A stretch of DNA of 64,000 nucleotides from an uncultured Reyranella sp. (GTDB lineage: Bacteria > Pseudomonadota > Alphaproteobacteria > Reyranellales > Reyranellaceae): contig NZ_CAMFKM010000004.1 in the NCBI RefSeq assembly GCF_945957355.1, positions 1 through 64,000 of the forward strand. Reading direction: 5' to 3'. The notes beneath the pieces were generated by a model. It did no database searches. It was not told where the DNA came from and was given only the letters and a program-made list of their open reading frames with translations. Position 1 is the first letter of the stretch, and the number at the start of each line of letters is the position of its first letter. Positions 17,726 through 27,451 of this stretch are shown here, piece after piece. The position numbers and the translations under genes were made by a program.

Positions 17726-19075
17726 ATGCGTATAGCGATGATCGGGTCTGGCTACGTCGGTCTGGTGTCCGGGGCGTGCTTTGCTCACTTCGGGCACGAT
17801 GTTTTCTGCGTGGACAAGGATGCGGGGAAGATCGATCGGCTGCTGAAGGGGGTGATGCCGATCTACGAGCCCGGGCTGGACAAGCTGGTGGCGGACAATG
17901 TGGAGGCGGGCCGTCTGCGGTTCGGGACGGACCTTGCGGCGGCGGTGGGCGATGCGGACGCGGTGTTCATCGCGGTGGGGACGCCGACGCGTCGGGGCGA
18001 CGGTCATGCGGACCTGACGTATGTCTACGCGGCGGCGGCGGAGATCGCGCGCTCGATCCGGGGCTACACGGTGGTGGTGACGAAGTCGACGGTGCCGGTG
18101 GGGACGGGTCGTGAGGTTGCGCGGATCATCCGCGAGGCGCATCCGGCCGGGGAGTTCGACGTGGCGTCGAACCCTGAGTTCCTGCGCGAGGGGGCGGCGA
18201 TCGAGGACTTCATGAAGCCGGATCGCGTGGTGATCGGGGTTGAGAGCGAGCGGGCGCAGGAGGTGATGTCGGGGATCTACCGTCCGCTGAACCTGATCCA
18301 GACGCCGATGGTGTTCACGAACATCGAGACGGCGGAGGTAACGAAGTACGCGGGCAACGCGTTCCTGGCGACGAAGATCACGTTCATCAACGAGATCGCG
18401 GACCTGTGCGAGCGGGTGGGGGCGGACGTGCACGACGTGGCGCGGGGGATCGGGCTGGACGGGCGGATCGGGCGGAAGTTCCTGCATCCGGGTCCGGGGT
18501 TCGGGGGCTCGTGCTTCCCGAAGGACACGCTGGCGCTGGCCTACACGGCGCGCGAGGCGAATGCGCCGCAGACGATCGTGGAGCAGGTGATCGAGGTGAA
18601 CAACAGCCGCAAGAAGAAGATGGCGCAGAAGGTCATCGATTTCTGCGGCGGTTCGGTGTCTGGGCAGACGATCGGTGTGCTGGGGCTGACGTTCAAGGCG
18701 AACACGGACGACATGCGGGATGCGCCGTCGCTGGACATCGTGCCGGCGCTGCAGGCGGCAGGGGCGCGGATCGTGGCGTTCGACCCCGAGGGAATGGACG
18801 AGGCGGGGCGCCTGATGAAGGACGTGACGTTCGCCCGGACGGCCTACGAGGCGGCGACGGGCGCGGACGTGCTGGTGGTGATCACCGAATGGCATGAGTT
18901 CCGTGGCCTCGACCCGCGCCGGCTGAAGGAGGCGATGCGGCAGCCGCGCATCGTCGACCTGCGCAACATCTTCGATCCCGACGAAATGCGGTCCCTCGGA
19001 TTTGCCTACGAAGGCGTCGGCCGTCCGGCCGGGCGCTTGACCGGCTTCTGCCAGCCCATGCCGTCCGTCATATGA
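17726..19075 (+). CDS. ugd: UDP-glucose 6-dehydrogenase
   Basis: The 449-residue protein oxidises UDP-glucose to UDP-glucuronate for surface polysaccharides. The N-terminal Rossmann motif MIGSGYVGLVSGACFA is followed by NPEFLREG, TKYAGNAFLATKITFINE and the catalytic Cys in PGPGFGGSCFPKD. ATG 17,726 was chosen because it starts directly at the Rossmann strand. It heads the nucleotide-sugar gene group. Codons up to about 18,830 end unusually often in G (gcg, ggg, acg, gtg) while the last 200 bases return to the C-rich use of neighbouring genes, which suggests a mosaic origin. Confidence 0.95.
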   Translation: MRIAMIGSGYVGLVSGACFAHFGHDVFCVDKDAGKIDRLLKGVMPIYEPGLDKLVADNVEAGRLRFGTDLAAAVGDADAVFIAVGTPTRRGDGHADLTYVYAAAAEIARSIRGYTVVVTKSTVPVGTGREVARIIREAHPAGEFDVASNPEFLREGAAIEDFMKPDRVVIGVESERAQEVMSGIYRPLNLIQTPMVFTNIETAEVTKYAGNAFLATKITFINEIADLCERVGADVHDVARGIGLDGRIGRKFLHPGPGFGGSCFPKDTLALAYTAREANAPQTIVEQVIEVNNSRKKKMAQKVIDFCGGSVSGQTIGVLGLTFKANTDDMRDAPSLDIVPALQAAGARIVAFDPEGMDEAGRLMKDVTFARTAYEAATGADVLVVITEWHEFRGLDPRRLKEAMRQPRIVDLRNIFDPDEMRSLGFAYEGVGRPAGRLTGFCQPMPSVI

Positions 19076-19675
19076 TCGAGTGCTGCTTCTCGAAGTTCAA
19101 TACGGGTGAGCGCTTTCAAAAGTGCCACCTGTAACTATTCCGCTTTCATCCATCGCTGAGCTCGACAGTCTGTGCATAGTGAGCGACCACCTCGGCGGTC
19201 TGATGCCGGCCCGCGCCATATCGCGACGGTATCGGGCCACTGGTCATCGGGGGCGCCTCTCCTCTGCGCATCGCTTTGGACACCCAAGCGAGCGAACATG
19301 GCCATTTCTACGGGATCTGGGGATAGCAGCCCGTACTTGTCGCAGCCGTTCAGTTCTTGGGCGAACAGCAGATTCTAATTGCAGATGGGCGCGGATTCGT
19401 CGGAACTAACCTGATGCGTCTGACCTGCACCTGGAACCTGTCCCACAGTTGTGGCGAATCCGTTCGGAGGGAACGAACATGACGCGCGAAGATTCAGGCC
19501 TTATGGCTCACCGTCGTGCACTGTCCGACTCGCGTCAGTGCGTGCCGGGTGCGGCGTAAGCGAGCCCCAAGTCGCGCCGCCACTAATGGCCGGAGGTCAT
19601 GGCGATCTTTACGTTGTTGCCGGGCTTTGCGTGCCACCCTGGTGTACCGCACCAACGAGAGTAGGTCGAAAAGAC
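19076..19675. other. 600-nt orphan stretch without a convincing gene
   Basis: Composition is less GC-rich than the window average. Frames in all six directions are short and show no recognised domain. One possible start with a good ribosome site (GGAGGGAACGAACATG near 19,470) is followed by only about 26 codons. It may be decayed DNA from a mobile element or a lost polysaccharide gene, but no terminal repeats or transposase motifs were recognised. Confidence 0.5.
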
Positions 19676-20584
19676 TCAATAAGCCGGCGTGTCATCAATA
19701 GGGAGCAGATCCGTAGCCGCAGCCTCGAGTCCACTGCGCCAGTGAGGCGTAGAGATACCAAAGGTTTGGGCTAGCCTAGTTAAATCGAGACGGCAGTTGA
19801 GCGGACGCTTCGCTTTCATCGCGTAGTTATCGCTGCTAATTGGAACAATTTTCGTGACCTTCAGTGGAGCCCCTTTGGCGTTTAGACATTCTACGACCGC
19901 GCAACCGAATTCATGCCGAGTGGTTATGCCAGATGCGGCCAGATGAACGAGGCCGCTGTCACGGGCGATGACATTGGAGATCCCCTGAGGGGCGGCAAAC
20001 ATGGCCGCAATCGCATCAGCGATGATTGCGGCTGATGTCGGCGCACCGAATTGATCGGCGACGATGCGCAACTCATCCCGCTCGTGAGCCAAGCGCATGA
20101 TGGTCCGAAGGAAATTGGTGCCGGTTGGCGCGTATACCCACGACGTCCTCACAATGAGATGCGGGCCGCCAACGCTCTGGATGGCCACTTCACCGGCTAG
20201 CTTGCTGAGGCCATAGACGGAGATCGGGGAGGGCGAATCCGATTCTCTCCAGGGAGTCGTCCCGGTACCGTCGAAAACGTAGTCTGTTGAGAAATGAACT
20301 AAGGGCACGTGATTGTCAGCCGTCCATCGAGCAATGGCGAGCGGAGCCGTCTCATTCACGAGGAAAGCGAGGTCGCGATCATCCTCCGCCTTGTCGACGG
20401 CAGTATAGGCTGCAGGATTGATGACAATGTCGGGAGCCAGAGCATTAAGTCGGGCTGCAATCTCCCGCGGAGCAGACAAGTCGATGACGGTACGATCGGC
20501 CGGAATCACCGTGCCGAACCGTGACAGGCGGGATATCAGTGCCGATCCGACCTGACCCGTGACTCCCGTCACCAGAATCCGCAA
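19676..20584 (-). CDS. rfbD: dTDP-4-dehydrorhamnose reductase
   Basis: The 302-residue protein reduces dTDP-4-keto-rhamnose to dTDP-L-rhamnose, the last step of the pathway. It has the Rossmann start MRILVTGVTGQVGSAL, VINPAAYTAVDKAEDD, FSTDYVFDG with the catalytic Thr region, and YGLSKLAGE with the Tyr-x3-Lys pair. Length fits RmlD. It is 3 nt downstream of rfbC. Codon use is more AT-rich than in housekeeping genes of the window, as expected of a transferred polysaccharide island. Confidence 0.94.
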   Translation of the reverse strand: MRILVTGVTGQVGSALISRLSRFGTVIPADRTVIDLSAPREIAARLNALAPDIVINPAAYTAVDKAEDDRDLAFLVNETAPLAIARWTADNHVPLVHFSTDYVFDGTGTTPWRESDSPSPISVYGLSKLAGEVAIQSVGGPHLIVRTSWVYAPTGTNFLRTIMRLAHERDELRIVADQFGAPTSAAIIADAIAAMFAAPQGISNVIARDSGLVHLAASGITTRHEFGCAVVECLNAKGAPLKVTKIVPISSDNYAMKAKRPLNCRLDLTRLAQTFGISTPHWRSGLEAAATDLLPIDDTPAY

Positions 20585-20587
20585 TTG

Positions 20588-21139
20588 CTAGCCTTCATAC
20601 CTGGGCAGGCGATCAATTTGCGAAAGCGGAAGGGCAGCCGCATCTTTGGGGGAAACCTTAGGATCCAAAACCTGCCAGTCGATGCCCAGTGCGGGATCGG
20701 ACCAACTCACCGTGATTTCATCCTCAGGGCTGTACACGCGGTCGCACTTGTAGAAGAAATCGGCGCTCACGGAGAGCACGACAAATCCGTGGGCAAAGCC
20801 TCTCGGAATGTACATCTGAAGGCCATTTTCCTCACTGAGCTCCGCGGTGAACGATTTTCCGAAGGTTGGGCTGCCGAGTCTCACATCGACGGCAACATCC
20901 ATGACGGTTCCCCGCAACACACTGACGAGCCTGCCTTGGGGATTTGGGTTCTGAAGATGCAATCCACGAAGGACCCCCTGGGAAGAGCGAGACAGGTTGT
21001 CCTGAACAAAGGGGCCGCCGGCGCCCCACGACGCATATCGGTCTGCCTGGAATGTCTCGACGAAAAAGCCGCGGGCATCGCTGACCCGGCGAGGTTCGAA
21101 AACAACCACGCCAGGAAGTGTGGTCTCGAACGTGCGCAT
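20588..21139 (-). CDS. rfbC: dTDP-4-dehydrorhamnose 3,5-epimerase
   Basis: The 183-residue cupin epimerase acts third in dTDP-rhamnose synthesis. It contains ARGFFVETFQADRYA, SSQGVLRGLHLQNPN with the catalytic His, and YIPRGFAHGFVVLS. Length and motifs match RmlC. It is first in the minus-strand rfbCD pair and divergent from rfbA, so the 90-bp gap should hold promoters for both arms. Confidence 0.95.
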   Translation of the reverse strand: MRTFETTLPGVVVFEPRRVSDARGFFVETFQADRYASWGAGGPFVQDNLSRSSQGVLRGLHLQNPNPQGRLVSVLRGTVMDVAVDVRLGSPTFGKSFTAELSEENGLQMYIPRGFAHGFVVLSVSADFFYKCDRVYSPEDEITVSWSDPALGIDWQVLDPKVSPKDAAALPLSQIDRLPRYEG

Positions 21140-21229
21140 TCTTGTTCACCCGGCAACTAACGAGAGGCTTTTTATAGGAGTAATTGTACGTTATTGGCAA
21201 CATCGGTGAGTCCGGCGGAGGGGGGTGCG

Positions 21230-22144
21230 ATGAAGGGTATCATCTTGGCCGGCGGTTCGGGCACCCGGCTCTATCCGGCGACGGCGGTCGTGTCGAAACA
21301 GCTGCTTCCTGTTTTCGACAAGCCGATGATCTACTACCCGCTAACCACGCTCATGTTCGCCGGCATCCGCGACATTCTGATCATATCCACGCGGCCAGAC
21401 ATGGCGCTTTTTGAAAGGCTGCTCGGAGACGGCAGCCAGTGGGGGATGCGCTTCACGTACGCCGCGCAGGAAGCGCCTCGAGGTCTTGCCGATGCTTTCA
21501 TCGTCGGCCGCGAGTTCGTGGGGACGGATCGTGTTGCCCTGGTGCTGGGCGACAACATCTTCTATGGCAACGGCCTGCCCGAGGCCATGGCGAATGCGGC
21601 GGCCCGGGAGGAGGGCGCCACGATATTCGCCTATGTCGTGGCCCGCCCGGAGCAGTACGGCGTGGTGGAACTGGATGCGGGCGGCCGTGCGCTTTCGATC
21701 GAGGAGAAGCCTAGCCAGCCCAAGTCGAATTTTGCGGTCACCGGTCTCTATTTTTACGACAATCGTGTGCTGGACGTCGCCGCCGCCTTGAAGCCCTCCC
21801 CCCGGGGCGAAATCGAGATAACCGACGTCAATCGGGCGTACATGGAGGAAGGACGGCTTTTCGTCGAGATGCTGGGGCGCGGCTTTGCCTGGCTTGACAC
21901 CGGCACCCACGAATCGCTGACCGAGGCCAGTCAGTTCGTCCAGATCCTGGAGCAACGTCAGGGGCTTCGTGTTTCGTGCCCCGAAGAGGTTGCCCTGCGA
22001 CTGGGGCACATAACGCTCGATGCCTTTCATCGGCTGGCGGTTGCGGCGAGCAAGAGCCGTTACGGTCTCTACCTCTTGGGGGTGCATCGCGCTTTCGCCG
22101 CCGAACGGGAAAGACTTGAGGCTGCCGGAGACCGATCGACATAA
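21230..22144 (+). CDS. rfbA: Glucose-1-phosphate thymidylyltransferase
   Basis: The 304-residue enzyme makes dTDP-glucose, the first step to dTDP-rhamnose. [16 protein letters not shown] is the nucleotidyltransferase signature, followed by [18 protein letters not shown] and [12 protein letters not shown]. The ATG at 21,230 has a GGAGGGGGG ribosome site and directly starts the signature, so an upstream in-frame start was rejected. It is divergent from rfbCD and followed by the cys genes. Confidence 0.95.
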   Translation: MKGIILAGGSGTRLYPATAVVSKQLLPVFDKPMIYYPLTTLMFAGIRDILIISTRPDMALFERLLGDGSQWGMRFTYAAQEAPRGLADAFIVGREFVGTDRVALVLGDNIFYGNGLPEAMANAAAREEGATIFAYVVARPEQYGVVELDAGGRALSIEEKPSQPKSNFAVTGLYFYDNRVLDVAAALKPSPRGEIEITDVNRAYMEEGRLFVEMLGRGFAWLDTGTHESLTEASQFVQILEQRQGLRVSCPEEVALRLGHITLDAFHRLAVAASKSRYGLYLLGVHRAFAAERERLEAAGDRST

Positions 22145-22336
22145 TGGATGGCCACGCGTTCATCGAAAGCGTCGATGGCCGGCCGCCCCAACTGTCTTGC
22201 GAGATGCCTCTCGCACGGCCTCGCCCGGGCGGTTCGCCGCAGGACGAAGGCGACACGACGGCGGCCCCAGATGGAGCACACGTCAGGAACTGCGACTTCT
22301 GAAATTCATGAAGCTGGACTTGCGCTGCCCTCTTTA

Positions 22337-23266
22337 ATGGAGAGAGATCGATTGCTCGACGACGTTCAACGGTTGACACATCTCCAGCGGCTCGAGGCCG
22401 AGAGCATCTTCATCATGCGCGAAGTGGTCGCGGAGTGCGAGAAGCCGGTGATGCTCTATTCGATCGGCAAGGACTCCTCGGTCATGCTTCATCTCGCGAT
22501 GAAGGCTTTCTATCCCGCGAAGCCTCCGTTCCCGCTGCTGCACGTGGATACGATGTGGAAATTCCGGGAAATGATTGCATTTCGCGAGGAAACCACGGCC
22601 CGGCTCGGCCTCGATCTCATTGTTCACGTCAACTCGGAGGGTGTCCGTCAGGGGATCAATCCCTTCAGCCACGGCTCGTCGATCTACACGAACGTGATGA
22701 AAACGGAGGGGCTTCGCCAGGCGCTCGATCGGCACGGCTTCGACGCGGCCCTTGGCGGGGCTCGCCGTGACGAGGAAAAGTCCCGTGCGAAGGAACGCAT
22801 CTTTTCCTTCCGATCGCGGAACCATCGCTGGGATCCGAAGAACCAGCGCCCGGAGCCCTGGAAGCTCTATAACGCGCGCAAGAGCAAAGGCGAGAACATC
22901 CGAGTCTTTCCGTTGTCGAACTGGACCGAATTCGACATCTGGCAATACATCTACCGTGAGAAGATTCCTGTCGTGCCGCTTTACTTCGCCAAGGAGCGTC
23001 CCGTTGTGCGGCGCGATGGCATGTTGATCATGGTGGATGACGATCGTTTACCTCTGGAGCCGGGCGAGCGGCCGGAGATGAGGAAGGTCCGGTTCCGCAC
23101 CCTGGGTTGCTACCCGCTCACCGGCGCGATCGAAAGCGATGCAGACACGTTGCCGGCGATCCTCGACGAAATGCTGCGCGCCAGAAACTCGGAACGTCAG
23201 GGCCGCATGATCGATCGCGACAGCATGGGCTCGATGGAGAGGAAAAAGTTGGAAGGCTATTTCTGA
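22337..23266 (+). CDS. cysD: Sulfate adenylyltransferase subunit 2
   Basis: The 309-residue PP-loop ATP sulfurylase subunit makes adenosine 5'-phosphosulfate with CysN. It shows the [17 protein letters not shown]-loop, [24 protein letters not shown], and a C-terminus that binds CysN. ATG 22,337 gives the normal family length; an ATG at 22,271 would add 22 residues and cannot be excluded. The stop overlaps the next start by 1 nt (TGATG). About 190 bases separate it from rfbA with no gene seen between. Confidence 0.92.
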   Translation: MERDRLLDDVQRLTHLQRLEAESIFIMREVVAECEKPVMLYSIGKDSSVMLHLAMKAFYPAKPPFPLLHVDTMWKFREMIAFREETTARLGLDLIVHVNSEGVRQGINPFSHGSSIYTNVMKTEGLRQALDRHGFDAALGGARRDEEKSRAKERIFSFRSRNHRWDPKNQRPEPWKLYNARKSKGENIRVFPLSNWTEFDIWQYIYREKIPVVPLYFAKERPVVRRDGMLIMVDDDRLPLEPGERPEMRKVRFRTLGCYPLTGAIESDADTLPAILDEMLRARNSERQGRMIDRDSMGSMERKKLEGYF

Positions 23267-25164
23267 TGAGTGGCGAAGCACCCGGTCTGGACGCCTACCT
23301 GCGCGCTCAGGAGAAGAAGGATTTGCTGCGCTTGATCACCTGCGGGAGTGTGGACGACGGCAAGTCCACACTGATCGGCAGACTCCTCTACGAAGGCAAG
23401 ATGTTGTTGGATGATCAGCTCGATAGCCTGAAGGCCGAGAGCGCACGGGTCGGCACTCAGGCAGGCGATCTCGACCTCGCGCTTCTTGTCGACGGGCTTT
23501 CGGCGGAACGCGAACAAGGCATCACTATCGACATCGCCTATCGCTTCTTCGCAACCGACAAGCGCAAGTTCATCGTTGCCGATACACCAGGCCACGAACA
23601 GTACACGCGCAACATGGCAACGGCCGCATCGACGGCAGACCTCGCCATCATCTTGGCGGATGTCCACCGCAGCAGCGAACTGCTGACGCAAACCCGGCGG
23701 CATTCCTACATTTGTTCGATGCTCGGCATCCGGCACATCGTGCTTGCCGTCAACAAGATGGACCTCGTCCAATACGACCATGCCGTCTTCGAAGCCTATG
23801 TCGCCAGGTACATGGCCTTCGCCAAGGAGCTCGGGCTGAAGCAGGTCGAATGCATTCCGATCTCGGCATTGCGGGGCGACAACGTCGTCGCGCCAAGCAG
23901 CCAAATGAGCTGGTACCGGGGGATTGCCCTGTTACCGTACCTGGAGACTGTAGAGTTCGGCCGGGAAACCTCGATGCGCCCACTGCGCATGCCCGTGCAA
24001 TGGGTCAATCGACCCAATGCGGATTTCCGCGGCTTCGCCGGGACGATCGCAAGCGGCACAGTGAGAACGTCCGATCGCATCAAGGTGCTTCCTTCCGGCC
24101 AGGAAGCAACGATCTCGCGCATCGTTACTCAGGACGCCGACCTTGAAACCGCAGTCGACGCCCAGGCGGTGACGCTGGTGTTGGACCGGGAAATCGACGT
24201 GAGTCGCGGTGATGTCATCTGCGCTGCCGGATCACCCGTCTCCATTGCCGATCAGTTCGCCGTGCGTTTACTGTGGATGGCGGCGGAGGAGCTTCTGCCG
24301 GGGCGGACCTACCTCATGAAAGCCGGCACCGGGACGACGCAGGCGACCGTCACGGCGCTCAAGCACAAGATCAGCATCAATACCCTCGAATACAATGCCG
24401 CCAAGACACTCCAGCTCAACGAGATCGGGCTCTGCAACATCTCCTTGGACAGGCCGATCGCGTTCGAGCCATATGGGGAAAGCCGCGATCTTGGCAGCTT
24501 CATTCTGATCGACCGCATCACCAACCAGACCATCGGCATGGGACTGATCGACTTCGCGCTGCGGCGGGCCAGCAACATTCACTGGCAGAACCTCGAGATA
24601 AGCCGAGCGGCACGGGCTGCGCAGAAGAACCAGAAGGCAGCGGTGATCTGGTTCACGGGCCTATCAGGCTCGGGAAAATCGACCATCGCATCGGCCCTGG
24701 AGAAGAGGCTCTACAGCCTCGGACGGCATACCTACGTCCTGGACGGCGACAATGTCCGCCACGGCCTGAATCGCGATCTGGGATTCACCGATGCTGATCG
24801 TATCGAGAATATCCGGCGAGTGGCGGAAGTGGCACGGCTGATGGTCGATGCCGGGCTGCTCGTGATCGTCTCGTTCATTTCTCCGTTCCGGAACGAGCGC
24901 GAAGCAGCGCGCAATCTCATGGGTGAGGGTGAGTTCCTCGAAGTGTTCGTTGATGCGCCACTGGATGTTTGCGAGGCGCGCGATCCCAAGGGCCTCTACA
25001 AGAAGGCGCGGCGGCAGCAACTCATGAATTTTACGGGTATCGGCTCTCTGTATGAACCCCCCGAGAATCCCGACGCCCAGCTGGATACGACCCGGCTTTC
25101 CGTCGAAGCGGCAGTCGACCAGTTGCTCAGCCTGCTCGAAGCCAAGGGTCTGACGAGCGCTTAG
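23266..25164 (+). CDS. cysNC: Bifunctional sulfate adenylyltransferase subunit 1 / APS kinase
   Basis: The 632-residue fusion has an EF-Tu-like GTPase half ([36 protein letters not shown]) and, from about residue 450, an APS kinase ([29 protein letters not shown]). It powers APS synthesis and converts APS to PAPS, so cysD-cysNC supplies activated sulfate. NodQ of rhizobia has the same layout. Placement inside a rhamnose/UDP-glucuronate cluster suggests sulfation of a surface glycan, though assimilation is equally possible. Confidence 0.94.
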   Translation: MSGEAPGLDAYLRAQEKKDLLRLITCGSVDDGKSTLIGRLLYEGKMLLDDQLDSLKAESARVGTQAGDLDLALLVDGLSAEREQGITIDIAYRFFATDKRKFIVADTPGHEQYTRNMATAASTADLAIILADVHRSSELLTQTRRHSYICSMLGIRHIVLAVNKMDLVQYDHAVFEAYVARYMAFAKELGLKQVECIPISALRGDNVVAPSSQMSWYRGIALLPYLETVEFGRETSMRPLRMPVQWVNRPNADFRGFAGTIASGTVRTSDRIKVLPSGQEATISRIVTQDADLETAVDAQAVTLVLDREIDVSRGDVICAAGSPVSIADQFAVRLLWMAAEELLPGRTYLMKAGTGTTQATVTALKHKISINTLEYNAAKTLQLNEIGLCNISLDRPIAFEPYGESRDLGSFILIDRITNQTIGMGLIDFALRRASNIHWQNLEISRAARAAQKNQKAAVIWFTGLSGSGKSTIASALEKRLYSLGRHTYVLDGDNVRHGLNRDLGFTDADRIENIRRVAEVARLMVDAGLLVIVSFISPFRNEREAARNLMGEGEFLEVFVDAPLDVCEARDPKGLYKKARRQQLMNFTGIGSLYEPPENPDAQLDTTRLSVEAAVDQLLSLLEAKGLTSA

Positions 25165-25218
25165 GCGCGTCTGCTTGGGAGGGCGCGCGGGTCGGCGACA
25201 AATAGAACGTCGCATCGA

Positions 25219-26277
25219 TCAGGCGGCGGTCAGGCCCAGCCGCTCTCCGCGGTATTCGCCGCTCATCACGCGCTCCCACCAGCCGCGATTGTCGAGGAAC
25301 CAGCGCACCGTGTCGCGCAGGCCGCTCTCGAAATCGTGCCGCGGCCGCCAGCCGAGTTCGGTCGCGATCTTCGACGCGTCGATAGCGTAGCGGGCGTCGT
25401 GTCCTGGCCGGTCGGTCACGAACCGGATCAGCGATTCGTGGGGACGGTGGGCGGCGCCGGGCTGCATCTCATCGAGCAGGCGGCAGATGCCGCGTACCAC
25501 GTCGATGTTCCGGCGCTCGCTGTTGCCGCCGATATTGTAGGTCTCGCCGGGCCGGCCCTTGCGCAGCACCGTGACGAGCGCCTCGGCGTGATCCTCGACG
25601 TGCAGCCAGTCGCGCACGTTCTCGCCCTTGCCGTAGACCGGCAGGCTCTCGCCGCGCAGGGCCCGGATGGTGACCAGCGGGATCAGTTTCTCGGGAAAGT
25701 GATAGGGGCCGTAATTGTTGGAGCAGTTGGTCGCCAGGGTCGGCAGACCGTAGGTGTGGTGCCAGGCGCGGACCAGATGGTCGGACGCGGCCTTGCTCGC
25801 GGAATAGGGGGAGTTGGGGGCATAGGGCGTGGTCTCGGTGAACAGGCCGGTGGCGCCCAGCGAGCCGAACACCTCGTCGGTCGAGATGTGCTGGAAGCGG
25901 AAGCGGCCGCGCGCGGCCTCGTCGAGCGTGCGCCAATAGGCGAGGGCGGCCTCCAGCATCGTGAAGGTGCCGTTGACGTTCGTCTCGATGAACGGTGCGG
26001 CGCCGGTGATCGACCGGTCGACATGGCTTTCCGCGGCGAGATGCAGGATCGCGTCGGGACGGAATTCGGCCAGAACCGCGTCGATTCCGGCGCGATCGCA
26101 GATGTCGGTCTTGTAGTGGCGGTGCCGGTTGCTGGTCTGCGCCTCGGCCAGCGATTCGAGGTTGCCCGCGTAGGTGAGCTTGTCGACGTTGGCCACCGTC
26201 CAGTCGGTGTCCCGGATGATGTGACGCACGACGGCCGAACCGATGAACCCGGCGCCGCCGGTAACAAGAATTCTCAT
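25219..26277 (-). CDS. rfbB: dTDP-glucose 4,6-dehydratase
   Basis: The 352-residue extended SDR performs step two of dTDP-rhamnose synthesis. It has [43 protein letters not shown] with the catalytic Thr-Asp-Glu, [14 protein letters not shown] with Tyr-x3-Lys, and [17 protein letters not shown]. It completes the pathway with rfbA, rfbC and rfbD. It faces cysNC tail to tail with 54 nt between, so it is a separate transcription unit. Confidence 0.96.
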   Translation of the reverse strand: MRILVTGGAGFIGSAVVRHIIRDTDWTVANVDKLTYAGNLESLAEAQTSNRHRHYKTDICDRAGIDAVLAEFRPDAILHLAAESHVDRSITGAAPFIETNVNGTFTMLEAALAYWRTLDEAARGRFRFQHISTDEVFGSLGATGLFTETTPYAPNSPYSASKAASDHLVRAWHHTYGLPTLATNCSNNYGPYHFPEKLIPLVTIRALRGESLPVYGKGENVRDWLHVEDHAEALVTVLRKGRPGETYNIGGNSERRNIDVVRGICRLLDEMQPGAAHRPHESLIRFVTDRPGHDARYAIDASKIATELGWRPRHDFESGLRDTVRWFLDNRGWWERVMSGEYRGERLGLTAA

Positions 26278-26291
26278 GGAGCCATTACGAA

Positions 26292-26305
26292 GCGAGCAGG
26301 CTCGC
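26292..26305. promoter_or_regulatory. Perfect short hairpin upstream of rfbB
   Basis: GCGAGC-AG-GCTCGC forms a 6-bp perfect stem 15 nt upstream of the rfbB start on its leader side. It may be an operator or a leader hairpin. Confidence 0.35.
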
Positions 26306-26473
26306 CCCTCCTTGGGTCAGGGAATGCCCGAAATCCGGGGACTTATCCCTACCTACCATATGTTCCGTTTCGTTTTCTAACCCCTCCTGCCGGCGGCACG
26401 GAGGCGAGCAGGGCGAGCGAAAGGCGGCTAGGATGGCGCCATCAACGAAGCTCCATCACAGGATATTGGAAGC

Positions 26474-27349
26474 ATGAGCGACGCATCCGACTACACACCG
26501 CCCAAGGTCTGGACCTGGAACAAGGCCAGCGGCGGCCGGTTCGCCAACATCAACCGTCCGATCGCCGGCCCGACCAGCGAGAAGGAGCTGCCGGTGGGCA
26601 AGCATCCGCTGCAGCTCTACTCGCTGGGCACGCCCAATGGCCAGAAGGTCACCATCATGCTCGAGGAGCTGCTGGCGCTGGGTCACAAGGGCGCCGAATA
26701 CGACGCCTGGCTGATCAAGATCGGCGAGGGCGACCAGTTCAGCAGCGGCTTCGTCGCCATCAATCCGAACTCCAAGATCCCCGCCCTGGTGGATCGCAGC
26801 GGGCCTGAGCCGGTCCGCGTGTTCGAGTCGGGCGCCATCCTGCTCTACCTCGCCGAGAAGTTCGGCGCGCTGGTGCCGACGGAGAGCGCAAAGCGCGCCG
26901 AGTGCCTGTCGTGGCTGTTCTGGCAGATGGGCAGCGCGCCCTATCTCGGCGGCGGCTTCGGGCACTTCTACGCCTATGCGCCGACCAAGATCGAATATGC
27001 CATCGACCGGTTCGCGATGGAGACCAAGCGCCAGCTCGACGTGCTCGACCGGCGCCTGGCCGAAACCAAGTACCTGGCCGGTGACGACTACACGATCGCC
27101 GACATCGCGGTCTGGCCGTGGTACGGCGGCCTGGCCAAGGGCCTGCTCTATGGCGCCGGCGAATTCCTGGCGGTGCATGAGTACAAAAACGTCAATCGCT
27201 GGGCCGACGAGATCGGCGCGCGCCCGGCGGTCAAACGCGGTCGCATCGTCAATCGTCTGCAGGGTGATCCCGCCGCGCAGCTCCATGAGCGCCACGACGC
27301 CAGCGACTTCGACCTGAAGACGCAGGACAAGATCGCGGCCAAGGGCTGA
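26474..27349 (+). CDS. yghU: YghU-like glutathione S-transferase
   Basis: The 291-residue protein matches the YghU/Nu-class GST group, which binds two glutathiones and has disulfide-bond reductase activity. The N-terminal extension KVWTWNKASGGRFANINRP is characteristic, followed by the thioredoxin-like domain (YSLGTPNGQKVTIMLEEL, NPNSKIPALVD, VFESGAILLYLAEKFG) and an all-helical domain with DDYTIADIAVWPW. Length agrees with the family. It stands alone with its own start region. Confidence 0.9.
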   Translation: MSDASDYTPPKVWTWNKASGGRFANINRPIAGPTSEKELPVGKHPLQLYSLGTPNGQKVTIMLEELLALGHKGAEYDAWLIKIGEGDQFSSGFVAINPNSKIPALVDRSGPEPVRVFESGAILLYLAEKFGALVPTESAKRAECLSWLFWQMGSAPYLGGGFGHFYAYAPTKIEYAIDRFAMETKRQLDVLDRRLAETKYLAGDDYTIADIAVWPWYGGLAKGLLYGAGEFLAVHEYKNVNRWADEIGARPAVKRGRIVNRLQGDPAAQLHERHDASDFDLKTQDKIAAKG

Positions 27350-27451
27350 GCGACCCCGCCGTTTGCCGCCGCAGTATCGCCATTCGGCGACGCTGCGGCG
27401 GCATCGATCTTGCGTTGGCTGATGGATGAACGAACAGCGCAGGAGCATCAC

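Noticed and set aside
17414..18895. Extension of the lipase frame across ugd on the minus strand
   Set aside because: The upstream part is antisense to ugd; the Tat signal shows the true start at 17,413.
19451..19774. A 107-codon plus-strand frame in the orphan stretch
   Set aside because: It overlaps the rfbD 3' end on the other strand, has no recognisable domain, and its Arg/Pro/Cys-rich translation looks random.
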